Shown piece after piece: positions 10,379 through 21,481 of a stretch of DNA of 64,000 bases (positions are counted from its first letter, which is position 1; each line of letters starts with the position of its first letter). Source of the DNA: Hygrocybe punicea (lineage: Eukaryota > Basidiomycota > Agaricomycetes > Agaricales > Hygrophoraceae); contig OY744467.1 in NCBI GenBank assembly GCA_963556145.1, positions 248,001 to 312,000 on the forward strand, in the 5' to 3' direction. Made by a program: the position numbers and the translations under genes. The notes beneath the pieces are model-generated. The model searched no databases, had not been told where the DNA came from, and saw only the letters and a list, made by a program, of their open reading frames with translations.

Positions 10379-11166
10379 GGGCCTTGTAAATGTAAAAGTC
10401 TTCCCCGCTCCGCAGGGTGTGTGAGTCGTAAGGGTTTGTCTAGCGATCTGTTGAAGATCGTCATGAAAATAAGTGGTGTTAAGGAAAAATGTATGGGGGT
10501 GACGTATTTTCATGACAGGTGGTAAAAGACCCACAAAAAGTGAGAGATTTTTCAAACCAAGATCATCCATGCTCTGATTGGTTCATATTTAGGTTATTTA
10601 GCAGGTGAGAAACAACCAACATTGTCTATTTATTCTAGTTGTCAGACACATATAAGCCAGGCAACAAAGAGAACAACCACAGTAAGTGATATGGTAACAC
10701 AGGTGGGGTTAGAGAGAGGTGTAGAATGGTAGGGTGGCTCTTTGTGAGAAAGTAAACACGATCTCAGGGCCTCAGGCTGTATAAATTCAGTTTGAACTTG
10801 ATTGGAGAGACTGACTTAAGCTTCCACTACCTTTGCTGAGCTGAGCAAAAGGTCAGTGGGTTATGTGGCTCAGCAGGACAGGTTTGGTGAACTACTAGTT
10901 CTGAGTCCCAGACTCTACATCCATGTCTGAAGGGGGGTTAAGGGTCTAATTCAAAGTATTTGTTTTGTTTTTTGCTCAATCTAGAGATGCTGATTCTGGA
11001 TAACCAACCAAACCAGTGTAGGACCAGATGAACAGGTTTTGGTTTTCAGTTTTGGTTTTTCAGGCAATCTAATTTTGCACTGTATTAATCGGAACCAGTT
11101 TGTCAAGCTCCGAAACCAACACCATGTGGTCACCTAACTTTCATACCTTAACTGAGGTTGAGTTAA
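10379..11166. other. Intergenic, nothing recognised
   Basis: No coherent coding frame, RNA gene or repeat boundary could be identified here. Confidence 0.4.
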
Positions 11167-12755
11167 CTAAAACCACAGGGACCACTGCGACTTCAATTCC
11201 AAATCCGCCAATTCTCCAGCAAGTCTAACGGCATCGCGAAACCCTGTGTTGATGGTGTCTTCAATCTCGATGATGGCACAAGCGAGATGGCGTTCACCAC
11301 AGAAAAGGATGTGCTGAGGGTTGGCCCCATCGAACTCATAATGGGTGGTCGTGTTGACAGAGGTGACGTGTTTGTTGGTGAGGGCAAGGATCCTGTTGCT
11401 GGGATCGCCATTGCTGGTCTTCATCTCCTGGAACAGGAACATGAGGGTGTCCTGTGCATCATCAGACTGCCTGGCGATGGGGGTGCCTAAGCCAGTGTTG
11501 AAGGGGTGATTGAGGCTGAACCTGGGACTGGTGTTGTCCTCAATGCTCATCAGAGGTGGGCTGGCCAGCCTTTTGACCGACCCTTTGTACCACTCGACAA
11601 TGACATCGGTGATCTGGGCATCAGCAAGGATGTGAAGGATGTTGGGTGTGGAATCGCAAACAGCCCTGGTGTTGGTGGTGTTGGGACGAACGGCGATCCA
11701 CACAATGACTGGGCCAAAAGTTTCCTCCTTGCCGTCCTTGATGGTTGAGAAGAAAACTGTCTTAAGTGTGGAGTACACATGCTTTTCAAAGTGGCAAAAA
11801 TCAGAATTTCAGTGAGCCACAAAACAGGGTTCAAATTAGGTACCAGGACCTGCTCTACCATCTTGTATTTTATTTAAAAAAAGAATAAAGTGATTACATG
11901 CAGTATTTATTGAGATATGACTCTCACAAGACAGGCATTCAAAGTGGCTGAAATTGTGATTATGTCATAGGTGCCTAAATAAGTGCAAACAGCAATAATC
12001 TGATGTAAGCTACAATGTGATCCCTAGAAGTGCAACGGTATGTAAGTGCTTGTATGTAATTAGATTTAAAAACGAGGTTCGAAGGATGGCTCTTGCCTTC
12101 TTTCCCTCTCATATTGAGGCCATGGGCCTTCATCAATGCAAGGATCTGAGGAGTGATGGTATCCCACACAGTGTTGAGCAGTGTACCGAAGACACTGTGG
12201 GCAGTCTTGGTGGGGATTTTGAAGAAGCAGGCTCCAGGTGCGGGGATGGGGAAGGGGTTGGTCTCGAGATCAGAATGCCACATGAGTTTGGGAGGGTTGC
12301 CAGAGATGCTGTGATACCAGAAGTTCATCTCGAACTTGGAGATCAGGTCGGGGGCAATGACAGTGAGGGTTTCTGAGTCATTACTGAGGTGTGAGTAAAG
12401 GGTATCAGCCTCGCTGATGGTGGGAGAGGTGGGAGATATAGGAGAGCCCACAGCATCTTGTGGGGGAGCCTGGGCTGAGTACCTGTGATTGAGACAGTCG
12501 ACCATGATGCAGGTCACGGCTGAAAACACAAAAAGATGTGAGTACATTGGAACAAAATGCGCAAGAAAGAAGATGAAGAGACTTACTGCCAAGGTGCATG
12601 GGGTCAGCCCTCACTTTTTCGACCATGGCGTTGACACCTGGAGCAACGTCTACAAGGTAGATTGACAGACGTGTGTAATGACAAAGCAGCTCACTTTCTC
12701 CCAGGAACACGAGGGTAATGAGCTCTTCATCGCTCAGGTCAACAATCTCTGCGGG
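11167..12755 (-). pseudogene. Unknown agaricomycete family with a trypsin-fold-like segment
   Basis: The first recognisable exon reads EIVDLSDEELITLVFLGESE at about 12755 and ends ...RADPMHLG. A canonical intron (GTAAGT...TTTTCAG, about 12588-12530) follows, and exon 2 (NHRYSAQAPPQDAVG to ...ILALMKAHGLN) runs to about 12118. The expected donor reads ATATGAG in place of GTATGAG, a G-to-A change at the splice site. The last exon (about 11785-11167) reads YSTLKTVFFSTIKDGKEE to a stop at 11167. It contains NRILALTNKHVTSVNT, reminiscent of the catalytic-His region of S1-fold proteases, but I cannot assign the Asp and Ser. I recognise the family as a repeated uncharacterised agaricomycete protein. 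The upstream N-terminus is missing. Confidence 0.5.
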
Positions 12756-12759
12756 AAAT

Positions 12760-14242
12760 GCTCAGCACTGGTAACAAAGAGGAACGACGAAATTCCCACA
12801 AATTCCAAACAAATCTGTGTGATTCCTACCCCATCGAGTGGCTTTGCAGTATTCATGACAACTCCAGAGAGCTCAAAAGACAATTCCATGCAAATTCCAA
12901 TGAATTCCAAACAAATCCATGGAATTCCTCGGTGTTCAACTGGCTCAGCAGTATTTGTGATGTGACATTCCTCGGTTATCTGAGCACCATGTACCTATGA
13001 ATCACCGCTACCTAATGAAGCCTCATGTTTTCCCGATTTCCACCAACACCATTGCTTTATTGACCACCAGAACTTGCACCTGCACCACAATCCCTTGCTG
13101 AGAGAATTCAAGATATTTTGGATCTCATGTTGTGAGCCCTAACCCCTGTGAGTGAGGCATTTGAAGAGTGAGTTTGAGAAGAGTGTTGTATGGCCTAGAC
13201 ATCTACCACCTCCTGCATGAGGACAACTTGCCGCTTCATGATATAAGGCCCTGGCCTTGACTCAAGGTGTTCTGAGGGACTGGGAGTTGTGGCTTTAGAG
13301 TTTTTTTGTTTGTTTTGTGTTCTTTTCTTGTAGCAGTATGGCAACGAGGGCATCACCATAAGGAGGAGGGGCACTTGAAGTGGTTGGGTCTGGTCAGTCA
13401 TGTGACTAGGTTCCCATGGTTGGTCTTAGCCAGTAGTGTTCCAGATGTAGTAGTGAGTCTCAGCTCGGCTATCCAGACCATTCCACCTCAAGTCCTGTGT
13501 GAGCCCCTGGAGAGGCACTGGGGTACCTCTCCAGCAGGCCAAATGGTCTTCAACATATCTGCAACACTTGCTGCCATCATATGGACAGGAGCTGGAGTAC
13601 CCTGAGGCTGCTGAGGCTCAGCATTGTTCTGTGGAGTTGTCAGGTGGTCAATATATCTTGTTGCAGTGCTTGTTGCAGTGCTTGTTGCTAATAATGCAAT
13701 GGTTAATGTCAGACCCTTTTGCAGTTATGATTCAGATGGGCTAAATGAAGACTGCATTTACCAGGTAATTCCATGACAATGAGCCAATGCTTTTTCATTG
13801 GGGGATCTGAGAAGACCTCATAGCAAATAATGGTTTTTGGCCTGTGAAGTCCAACTTGCTGATGTTCTCATCAAAATTGTCATCATATGGAATAGAAACC
13901 TTCCAGAGAGACAAGGTGTCAGCATCATAGGGTCTGAGTGCACTTGGTTTTTCCTCCTTGATGGCCTTCTTAAGGTTGCCTACAGATTCAGTTGGTGCAA
14001 TCTTGACTGGGAAGAGTTGGTTGAGCTTTGGATCATTGGTATGGACCCAACAGAAGAGTCAGAGGATGTGAGACAGGAGTGTAGCATTCATTCACTAGAA
14101 GAAAGGTATAGTACAAGGACAAGATTGACCTGGAAACAACCATAATTCTCACATCAACCCAAGCTCACCTGATAATCTGTATCATTCATTCACTGGAAGA
14201 AAGGATATAGTACAACAAGGAGAAGGATCTCCAGCAAAAGGA
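12760..14242. repeat. Repeat-rich intergenic stretch
   Basis: Direct duplications are visible: AATTCCAAACAAATC at about 12800 and 12904, and CATTCATTCACTRGAAGAAAG at about 14085 and 14183. Frames on both strands are short and unrecognised. No gene is called. Confidence 0.4.
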
Positions 14243-14305
14243 CCCCTTAGTTGGCCAATTCCACGGTCACATGAATGGAGATAAGATTAAAGATAGCAAA
14301 TGGGC
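14243..14305 (+). repeat. Dispersed repeat shared with 40073-40135
   Basis: CCCCTTAGTTGGCCAATTCC followed by GGTCACATG and GGAGATAAGATTA is found at both positions with few differences. The CG in CCACGGTC here is CCATGGTC in the other copy. Confidence 0.7.
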
Positions 14306-14388
14306 AACTCTGCCATATCGCCATACCCTTGGTATGACCAAGTTTTCTGACACCGGTTGGGCGAAAAAGGCAGTATTACGCCTGACAC

Positions 14389-14431
14389 CTCTGACTTTAT
14401 ACCGGGTGGTTCGGAACTTTCCGTATCACAT
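14389..14431 (+). repeat. Dispersed repeat end shared with 62459-62505
   Basis: ACTTTATACYGGGTGGTTCG followed by GAACT, a T- or C-rich step and TATCAC occurs at both sites. Here it marks the breakpoint 5' of the Lunapark remnant; the other copy is 5' of the Myb/SANT gene. It is probably a mobile-element end. Confidence 0.5.
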
Positions 14432-14469
14432 GTTCAAAAAATGCTCTTTTACACAAGTGTGTTTGTGAC

Positions 14470-15480
14470 ATTTGTTTCGTGTCTTTACAACCTGCTCTCG
14501 CCAACGACATCCAAAAGCGACAAAGCAAATACGTTTACGAGAACGCCGTTCAACACTGTTGACTACCCGTTATACCCTCTCTTTTTGGGCTGCGTATGTC
14601 AGTCTGTGGTATAAGAACATGTTAGTGGACACCGCAGGGAGACACAGATTGGGAAGGCACTCACAGTTGCGCCTGTGATCATAGGCCCAATTCTGTATGT
14701 TCATCTTTTCGAGCGCATGTGCCCATGCAACGAATGATCAAATTACAGGATACTGTTCATTCGCCGAATTGTGCAGATATGGTACACAAACATCGGCGAT
14801 GCCAAAGGTGAGTTGTATCTCCCTGCCGCCTTTTTCGTTGCTATTGACCACGAGATGTAGAGGGTATTGAACACAACGGTCGAAGGAGGAAGAGATCAAA
14901 AAGAAAACAAATTATTACTCTACCAAAAACTTGATTGAACGATACGATGATTCACCAACCTCGCATATCCACTGTCGAGCAAGTCCCGTTCAGCCGCAAT
15001 CACCGCCACCCAGCACCCCTCAGCGACTACCACGTTCGACTTCCAGACACCACCCGTTCCGGGTGTACTCAAATCATATACCTCATGCATGTTGTCTTTC
15101 AACTGCTTCATTTAGTTTATGTGACTCATCCACACGCAGCTTCAGTTTCTCCCCTTCCCAAACCGTTCCCACCACCACGCAAGCAGTGGTACGACACACT
15201 CGCGGGCGCTCTATTGGCAAACGTGCCCCCTTCCAGATACGCACTTATCTGCGAGAAATGTTTTGCTCATAATGGACTGGTGAGAGAAAGCATGTGGGAA
15301 TACACGCGTGAGTTTCTGCGTCGTACCCATCCCCATTGCCGCCTCCTTGGACTCCCTCATCGCCGTTGACAAATAGTCAACCACGTCCTTCCAATCCATC
15401 CGCACCTGTCAGCAATATTTGTAACGGTTCCGCCAAGCAAGGCGGAGAGCAGGATGAGGAGAGTGGTATGGAGGTTGATC
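14470..15480 (+). pseudogene. Lunapark (ER three-way-junction protein) homologue, decayed
   Basis: Pieces of a Lunapark protein appear in order. These are ANDIQKRQ, then RLRERRSTLL with the first membrane helix (TTRYTLSFWAAYVSLWY), then QIGKALTVAPVIIGPI, an intron (GTATGT...TTACAG), the second helix region ending FIRRIVQIWYTNIGDAK, then EEIKKKTNYYSTKNLIERYD, a proline-rich linker, and the zinc-finger start QWYDTLAGALL...YALICEKCFAHNGLV. At least three one-base losses, each fitting a homopolymer shortened by one, shift the frame between blocks. The second CPxC half of the zinc finger appears deleted, and the first exon is cut at a repeat. The normal protein shapes ER tubules. A sequencing-error explanation is possible for the indels but not for the missing finger half. 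Confidence 0.75.
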
Positions 15481-15554
15481 CATAGTTTAGAGGCGAAAAG
15501 GATACAGCGAGCAAAGCATTTCTACACTACGTAATTGAAGTCAAAAACATAGTT

Positions 15555-16230
15555 TCATCGAGGCCTCGTCTGCTGAAGGTACGAGTCGACGCGTTCCGAC
15601 ATGAATTCGCTCACACCTTCTGGGTAGAATGGACCCTGCCGCTCCGACAGATATCGGGGGACATCCGTCGTCAAGAGTGGACCCTTGCGCTGCAGCATCA
15701 TATATACCATACACAACCAGTTGCCAACCTCCTTGAATGTCACCTCTGGCACGTTCGCCATTGCTATATCCTGCATAAACTCATCATGATCGTTATTCCG
15801 CAGATGATTCCAACCAGCATCAAAAACCTGTTTCATCTTCTTGCTGATCGACTTGTGCGGGAGTCGCTTGTAGCTTCAGGAATATTTTCCTGCCGCCAAA
15901 GGAGACTTGTCCACATTCGACACCGAAAAACTCAGGGGAATGATGAAAAGGCTCCGTGATCCTCGTATGCGCAAGACTTTTATTCGAGCGAGGACAACTC
16001 TGACTTGCACATAGTTTGTGCATTGGGACCCGGAGGTCATACACATCGAACCTGACAATCTCAAGGTTTTTCAAGCCCAAGATCTTCTCTGGCTTAATAC
16101 ACAGCTTCGAATGTATGCGAGGGCACAGTGATATGTTCATCACATTGCCATACATGCGCAGGTATGTCCGGGGAAATGCAGGTCCCGCACATACTATAAC
16201 GTTGAATGCTCTAATTGGAATTGCAGTCAT
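15555..16230 (-). CDS. Unrecognised minus-strand gene or remnant
   Basis: Two overlapping frames look coding. The first runs from about 16230 and includes RTYLRMYGNVMNISLCPRIH and LGLKNLEIVRFDVYDLRVP. The second (15836-15555, stop 15555) includes FDAGWNHLRNNDHDEFMQDI and VTFKEVGNWLCMVYMMLQRK. They switch near 15830, where an undetected intron or a frameshift must join them. No domain is recognised and no start codon is secure. It is convergent with the Lunapark remnant. Confidence 0.35.
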
Positions 16231-16723
16231 ACTCCTCCGGAACTCAAAGACAGTTGGCCTCCTACCTTGGGTGCTAAAACAGATCGTGGTTCCACTCGTG
16301 CTTGCAGTGAAGTATTCAGGGTAAGCGGTCGTTCAGCGTTTATTCATTAATCAAGACTTGAAGTCGCGAAATAGATACTGGAAATATTCACCGTGCGCCA
16401 TGTCTTAAACCGTAGGACAAGTCTCTTAACATTTTTTACGCGTTACCATTCTGAATAACAAGTTGTCGTCTTCGACCATGAACAATGCATTGATGGCGTT
16501 CTGAAGATCACAAGATATAGGATGATACCAACAACGGCACGGATCTACATGTATAAAAGGTCCGGTGGCCACCGGTTTACTGCCGTTTACTCATCACATG
16601 AGCATGTTCTCACGCTTCCGTCTTTGGCCTGGTTACCTTGCGACTTTGGCTGCATGTATTGAGGGAACCAGTTTCAATATGGCTAGTATATTACAAAATA
16701 GTAAGTAGAATTAAGCATATTTA

Positions 16724-19700
16724 TCAAGTGTACCCTCCTGCGGCAGACACAACATCTTCCCACCCAGTCCCTCCTTTCTTCTGGAGATACTCACAGAACT
16801 TCCGAGCCGAAAAGTGCGGTTCATATTTCTCACGCAGGAAGCGAAGGGCAAGCTTCGTGTCCCAGCGGTGCCGGTTTGACAGCTCCTGTACCAGCCGTAC
16901 AACCTTCTTCCGACGTGCGTGGGGTGTCTTCAAGGTGGGCAGATTCCGTCTCCACTTTGCCCCCCACCGCTCCTCGAGTTGGCGTGTGGAGAGGTAGCCA
17001 TCCAGGCCATTTGCCCACTCCTCCCAGATGGTGGTGATGCTTGTGACCTCTGGGTACAGGTAGTGGGGCAACCAGTCTTCGGCACGCCATTCCCAGCTGT
17101 GTTGACGCAGCCGAGACTCCGGATAGGCAAGGACAAGGTCCTTCCACTTTTCAAGCTGCAGGCCGGAGATGTGGTCATTAGTAAAAGGTGGCGTTGATGA
17201 GATTGATATGGGTGGAGATGAAGGGATGGCTGGGGCAGGCTCTGGGCTGAAACCAGCAGAGACAGAAGGGTTGGCTGTGGTGGGCAGTTGTGAGACATGA
17301 AGTCCAGATGGCGAGCTGGAGATGTTAATCGTAATGGTGGGTGGAGGGGATGGTGAGGATGGTGGTAGAGAAACTGGCGTGAGTGGAGCACAACTCATGG
17401 TAGATACGGGAACGCTCAATGGTGGCAACGGGACTGATGTGGCAAATGTGAGATGAGCGACAGTTTGTGCAAAACAATCATGAAGACATACTCGATTTTG
17501 GCAGACGTCGACGGGGCTTCTTGGCATTCATTTGCATGTCGAGCAAAACCTTCACGGCCTCAACTGCTTTGGTTAGCGTCACCAACTGTGCAACGCACTG
17601 TGCTGATGCTTGCTGCTGCTCCATTGTCGTGCCCCGAACAAGGCCTCGGAACGTGTGTGCATACTTGTCAGGGAGGTCCTCCAGGGCAAGCCGGGCACTT
17701 TCTTCTGCGTTTGCGATTATTTCATGGGAATGGTGTGCAAAGGATCGGAAGACAGGGTTATTGAATGGTGCAACCTGGAAAATAGGTGCAGCAGGATATA
17801 GAGGTGCAAGGACAGCTGCATCTTGCAGGATGACCCGACGGAACCATGTTAACAAGCCAAGAAAGTTTTTGAGGGCGAAATCTCGTGTATTAGGGTTGGC
17901 CACTGATCGAGCATCAAGAGCGGATTTCTCCTGCTCAATCCACGGGAAAATGTCTTGAGTTAGACATTTTGGTGGTTCTGGGAGGAACTCCGATCAGTCA
18001 TGCAACTCCACAAAAATAGTTAATGGCTCGGCAACAGACCAAGGGCATCACGCAGCAATTGGTAAGTTTCAGGCTTGCGTGCATTAAACATGGCTGCGCC
18101 AAGCATTGCATCAACAGGTAAAGCACGATCATAGCATGGGCGGAAGGACCCAGAACTATCACTCCATCCACCCAATGCTTTTGTGCCATCAATACTCGCA
18201 CCATGGACGCGAGCCGTCTGGGCGGTGAATGGGCGAGCAGCATGTGTCGATTTTGAGATTGAGATGCCAACAGCGGCATGGATGGTGTTGACACGGTCAC
18301 GGTGGTCTGCAGAGAGCAAGGGGCTGAGTTTGGGATGATTTGATTTCATCGCACTCACTTTCGTAGGTCAGGCATGATGTGGGAGACTTTCGTGTCGGCC
18401 AGAAGACATGATATTTGTACCACGCACGTACACCATATTGGCCACAATCAGGCTCATTGAAGTCCGGTGAAAATTCAGGAACAGGTTGGCCCAGGACATG
18501 GAAGTGTGCGAAGAAGAGCAGGGCAAGTGCTCCAACCCCACAGAGTTCAGGCAGGCGGTGACGCAATGCACCATGTTCATCCACTCGCCCCGTCTGGTTG
18601 TGCTTCGCATTGTCTGCGAGCGCCGCCAAGGCCTGAACAAATTGTAAGTAACGGTGAGCCTTCGTCTTCCCACCTTGCATATTCAAAAACATCACTCACC
18701 GGAATCTGACACCCAGGCGCAACATCATTGAAGGGGATCATGGTCTGAAACAAATCAGACCAGAGCAGCATCCGAGCACTCTCACCTCGGAATGCTGTCT
18801 GGCTTGATAGCAACATCATGGCCCGATCCCGAATAGCAATGAACAGCCGCTCACGGCTGCTGGCTGCATTGGTTAGGCACCAAATGGAGCAGCTCTCAAG
18901 CTCCTTCGCCGAGTAAGTGTCTGGAAGGATGTGTCAGTCGCCACCGCTGCACACATTGGGTTAATGGGGGGGCACGCACCTGATGAGCTCCCTGCCACTT
19001 TGAGGACCTGGGCATCATCGGCGCGTTTAGGCTCATTGTGCTGAACAGCTTTTTCGAAAGCGGTGATACGGCTATCCGAGCGGAGGCTGATCTGAGCAGC
19101 AGAATCATGCGGGTATTCATGCTGGTGGTGGAATCGGTGGAATTCAAGGGCCGACACAACCCCTTTGACGTGTGACACCCCAACAGAGGAGCCAGTGATC
19201 ATCTCGTTACTGCCACGTTTGCGCTTGCATGGGAAAATGTCAGCACCAGCCTGCAACATGTCAAAAAGGTATATGTACCTTCCCTCGCGTAGACTCATAT
19301 TGGAGGAAATGTGCGACCTTGGTAGCCGTGATCGGAAAGGCAGGAAGAGGGACTCGTGCCGAGTCCCCAGCGGCAATCTCAGCCTGCGTTCGCTCCCACC
19401 AATCCCGATAGCTCTTGAGGTGTCGGTCATAAGTCTTCTTGGTCTGTTTCCCACTCTGCTCCTGCCGAACCATCTCAAGGCGGAGCCGATGAGAATCTTT
19501 CTCGAGGACGTCCATTGACCATTGAGTGCGCGGCGAGATGGGGCATGCCATGGTCTCACGAGGCGGAGAAGCAGGGCATGCAGGTGGGCCAATCAAGGGC
19601 ACAGGGCTCTGTGCGCTCACCCCATTTGGGGACACCGATTGCCGCAAGGGCGAGAGGGGGTGGCCTTCCATGGTGCTGTCATCCAACATGGGCTGCGACA

Positions 19701-20031
19701 GGATTGGGGAGGGAGCCAATGGGTCGAAAGCATGGCGCGCCTCTCCAATGTCATCTTGGCATATCACGGCATCAAGGCGGCGCCGCTTAGGTGCAACGGG
19801 CAATGACGGACACTCCACGGGGGCCTGAAATGGTTCCAACATGTCCGATGGCCTCTGGTTGACGCTGTGGGGCTGGTAAATGACACGGCTGGGTGAGGAA
19901 GGAGGGGGGGGGGTTACAAACAATGTAAACGGCGAGTCGCGAGGTCTCGCTGATGGCCAACAGGTGAGGGAGGGGGGGGGTCTTGAGAGGGGATGTGAGA
20001 TGCCTACTGGCCGTCTTTTATAGATGAGCAA
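16724..20031 (-). CDS. Crypton-type tyrosine recombinase with GCR1-like DNA-binding domain, intact
   Basis: Seven exons join without a stop. Introns are at 19278-19224, 18979-18921, 18699-18633, 18358-18307, 18039-17978 and 17491-17434, all GT...AG and 52-67 bp. The N-terminal SAM-like part (KKTYDRHLKSYRDWWERTQ) is followed by the recombinase core. Core motifs are AFRGESARMLLWSDL (first Arg), HAARPFTAQTARVHGAS (His/Arg box) and SFRPCYDRALP (candidate nucleophilic Tyr). The C-terminus matches the GCR1_C type: TIWEEWANGLDGYLSTRQLE, WGAKWRRN, then KLALRFLREKYEPHFSARKF. Cryptons use such recombinases to move circular DNA. The start may be the ATG at 19842, because the first 63 codons from 20031 look like leader. 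The gene is CG-rich and lacks the TGA decay of its neighbours, so it may be active or domesticated. Confidence 0.88.
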
Positions 20032-20474
20032 AGGTCAAAAAAGGGCCGGATGGAAGCAAGATGTGGAAAGGGACACTCACTAATTGAGAGAAGCGTTCCG
20101 CGTGGCCCAAAGTTGATCTATTTAGCCAATGACACTGTCTCGGAGGTGTAAGCGGACACGGGGACCTGGTTGGAAGATGGGATCGCTCAGATCCAAGGGG
20201 CGCCGGCGCGCCGCAAAGGTGAAGGGAGGGGGGTGGGTGAACGTTGAAAAATGCGTGTGAGAGAGGGGGCTCAGGCCGGTGTATTAGAGGGCTATAGTGT
20301 ACTTGAAATCAATGCTAGCCAGCAGCTCACTGGCACATGCTGCGTGCGTTTGTCGCGCGAGCAGGGCAGTCTTTTGAGGGGGGGGTGGGTGACAGCGACG
20401 CGAACACGAAGGTTTGCGGAGTTCCAATATTTCAAATTTCATGGGGACGGCCAGATGCCGGTTGCTTTACGCCT

Positions 20475-20567
20475 GTATACGCTGTGTTTGGCGTTGGTGA
20501 CCCCCGGTTACCGCAACGAGGGGTCACCGGCAAGGTAACCGGGGCCTGGGCCGACCCCAGCGTATAC
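20475..20567. other. Nested 93-bp imperfect palindrome
   Basis: Outer arms GTATACGCTG (20475-20484) and CAGCGTATAC (20558-20567) match perfectly. Inner pairs are GGTGACCCC (20496-20504) with GGGGTCACC (20520-20528) and CCCCGGTTACC (20502-20512) with GGTAACCGGGG (20534-20544). The two inner pairings overlap, so alternative folds are possible. It lies about 450 bp upstream of the recombinase gene. Confidence 0.7.
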
Positions 20568-21481
20568 TCTATGTATCACAGCAGTTTCAAGCCAAATCTG
20601 ATGTGTCTCACCGGCGGAACCTTTCCCTTGACCGTGTGAACTTGATCGCAGGCCTTGCGGAGGTTTCGGACTCCCCAGCGACATTCCACGAGTTGCCAGA
20701 TACCATCGGCCATATCTTTAAGGGGCCTCTCAGGCCGATGGCCTTCCACCGGGACTATCTTTGCGCCGATTCGGTGTAGTCGGCGTGAAGGTTCAGCACT
20801 CAGCGGAGGAGCGATGGGGATCTGTGGCAGCAAGAAACATTCTCGTTCACGTCACCGATCAGGACATTCAACCAGCGAGAGAGAACGCCCAACCTCCAAG
20901 CCAAGTAACACGGTTGTTGGAAACATGATCTCTCGTTCAGGGAAAAGTTAGGATGAATCGACGTGGTTCCATTTCTGAGGTATGACACAACAAACTCTGG
21001 AAGAAAAACAAACATTCAAATCATAATCACCGTTAACGCACTGTCAACTTTCAAGTTGATGAACACAGAAACCTGCATGGCTCCGCAGGCGGCCATCTAG
21101 TCGAGAACGGGACATTAACTGATGGAGGGTTAAACGCACATCGATCTGTCGTATGCTTGTCGAGTGCAGTGTGCAACTCACATCTGAAGGGAGCGTGAGA
21201 ATCAGCTTGACGCGGAATGCCGTGTGGTCGCTACCACAGCTTTGCGTTACGTCGTGGCAAGTGTCCAACCTTGAATTTAAAATGTTAGGTACGTAACAGG
21301 GAATGCGCCAATCTTGTGTCACTTTGCCAAAATGCCAACTTGAAACCTTGGGATTTTCATAGGTTTGATGATCATATGAGGGGATAACCATGCGATGCGA
21401 ATGTCATTCTACGGTTCATTTTGGCTTAAAACCTGTCAGCAGTTCTTCGATGTTCACCCACTAGTGCCTTAATATCATTCC
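20568..21481. other. No recognised gene
   Basis: Minus-strand frames at 20833-20576 and 21391-21044 show no family or splice signals I trust. The region probably includes the DUF6533 gene promoter. Confidence 0.35.

Noticed and set aside
9392..10386. 8-bp target duplication for the element at 9400-10378
   Set aside because: GCCCCTTC and GGGCCTTG agree at only five of eight positions, with transversions; not convincing.
15211..15405. Minus-strand frame opposite the Lunapark zinc finger
   Set aside because: It lies antisense to a recognised protein block and has no homology or splice context.
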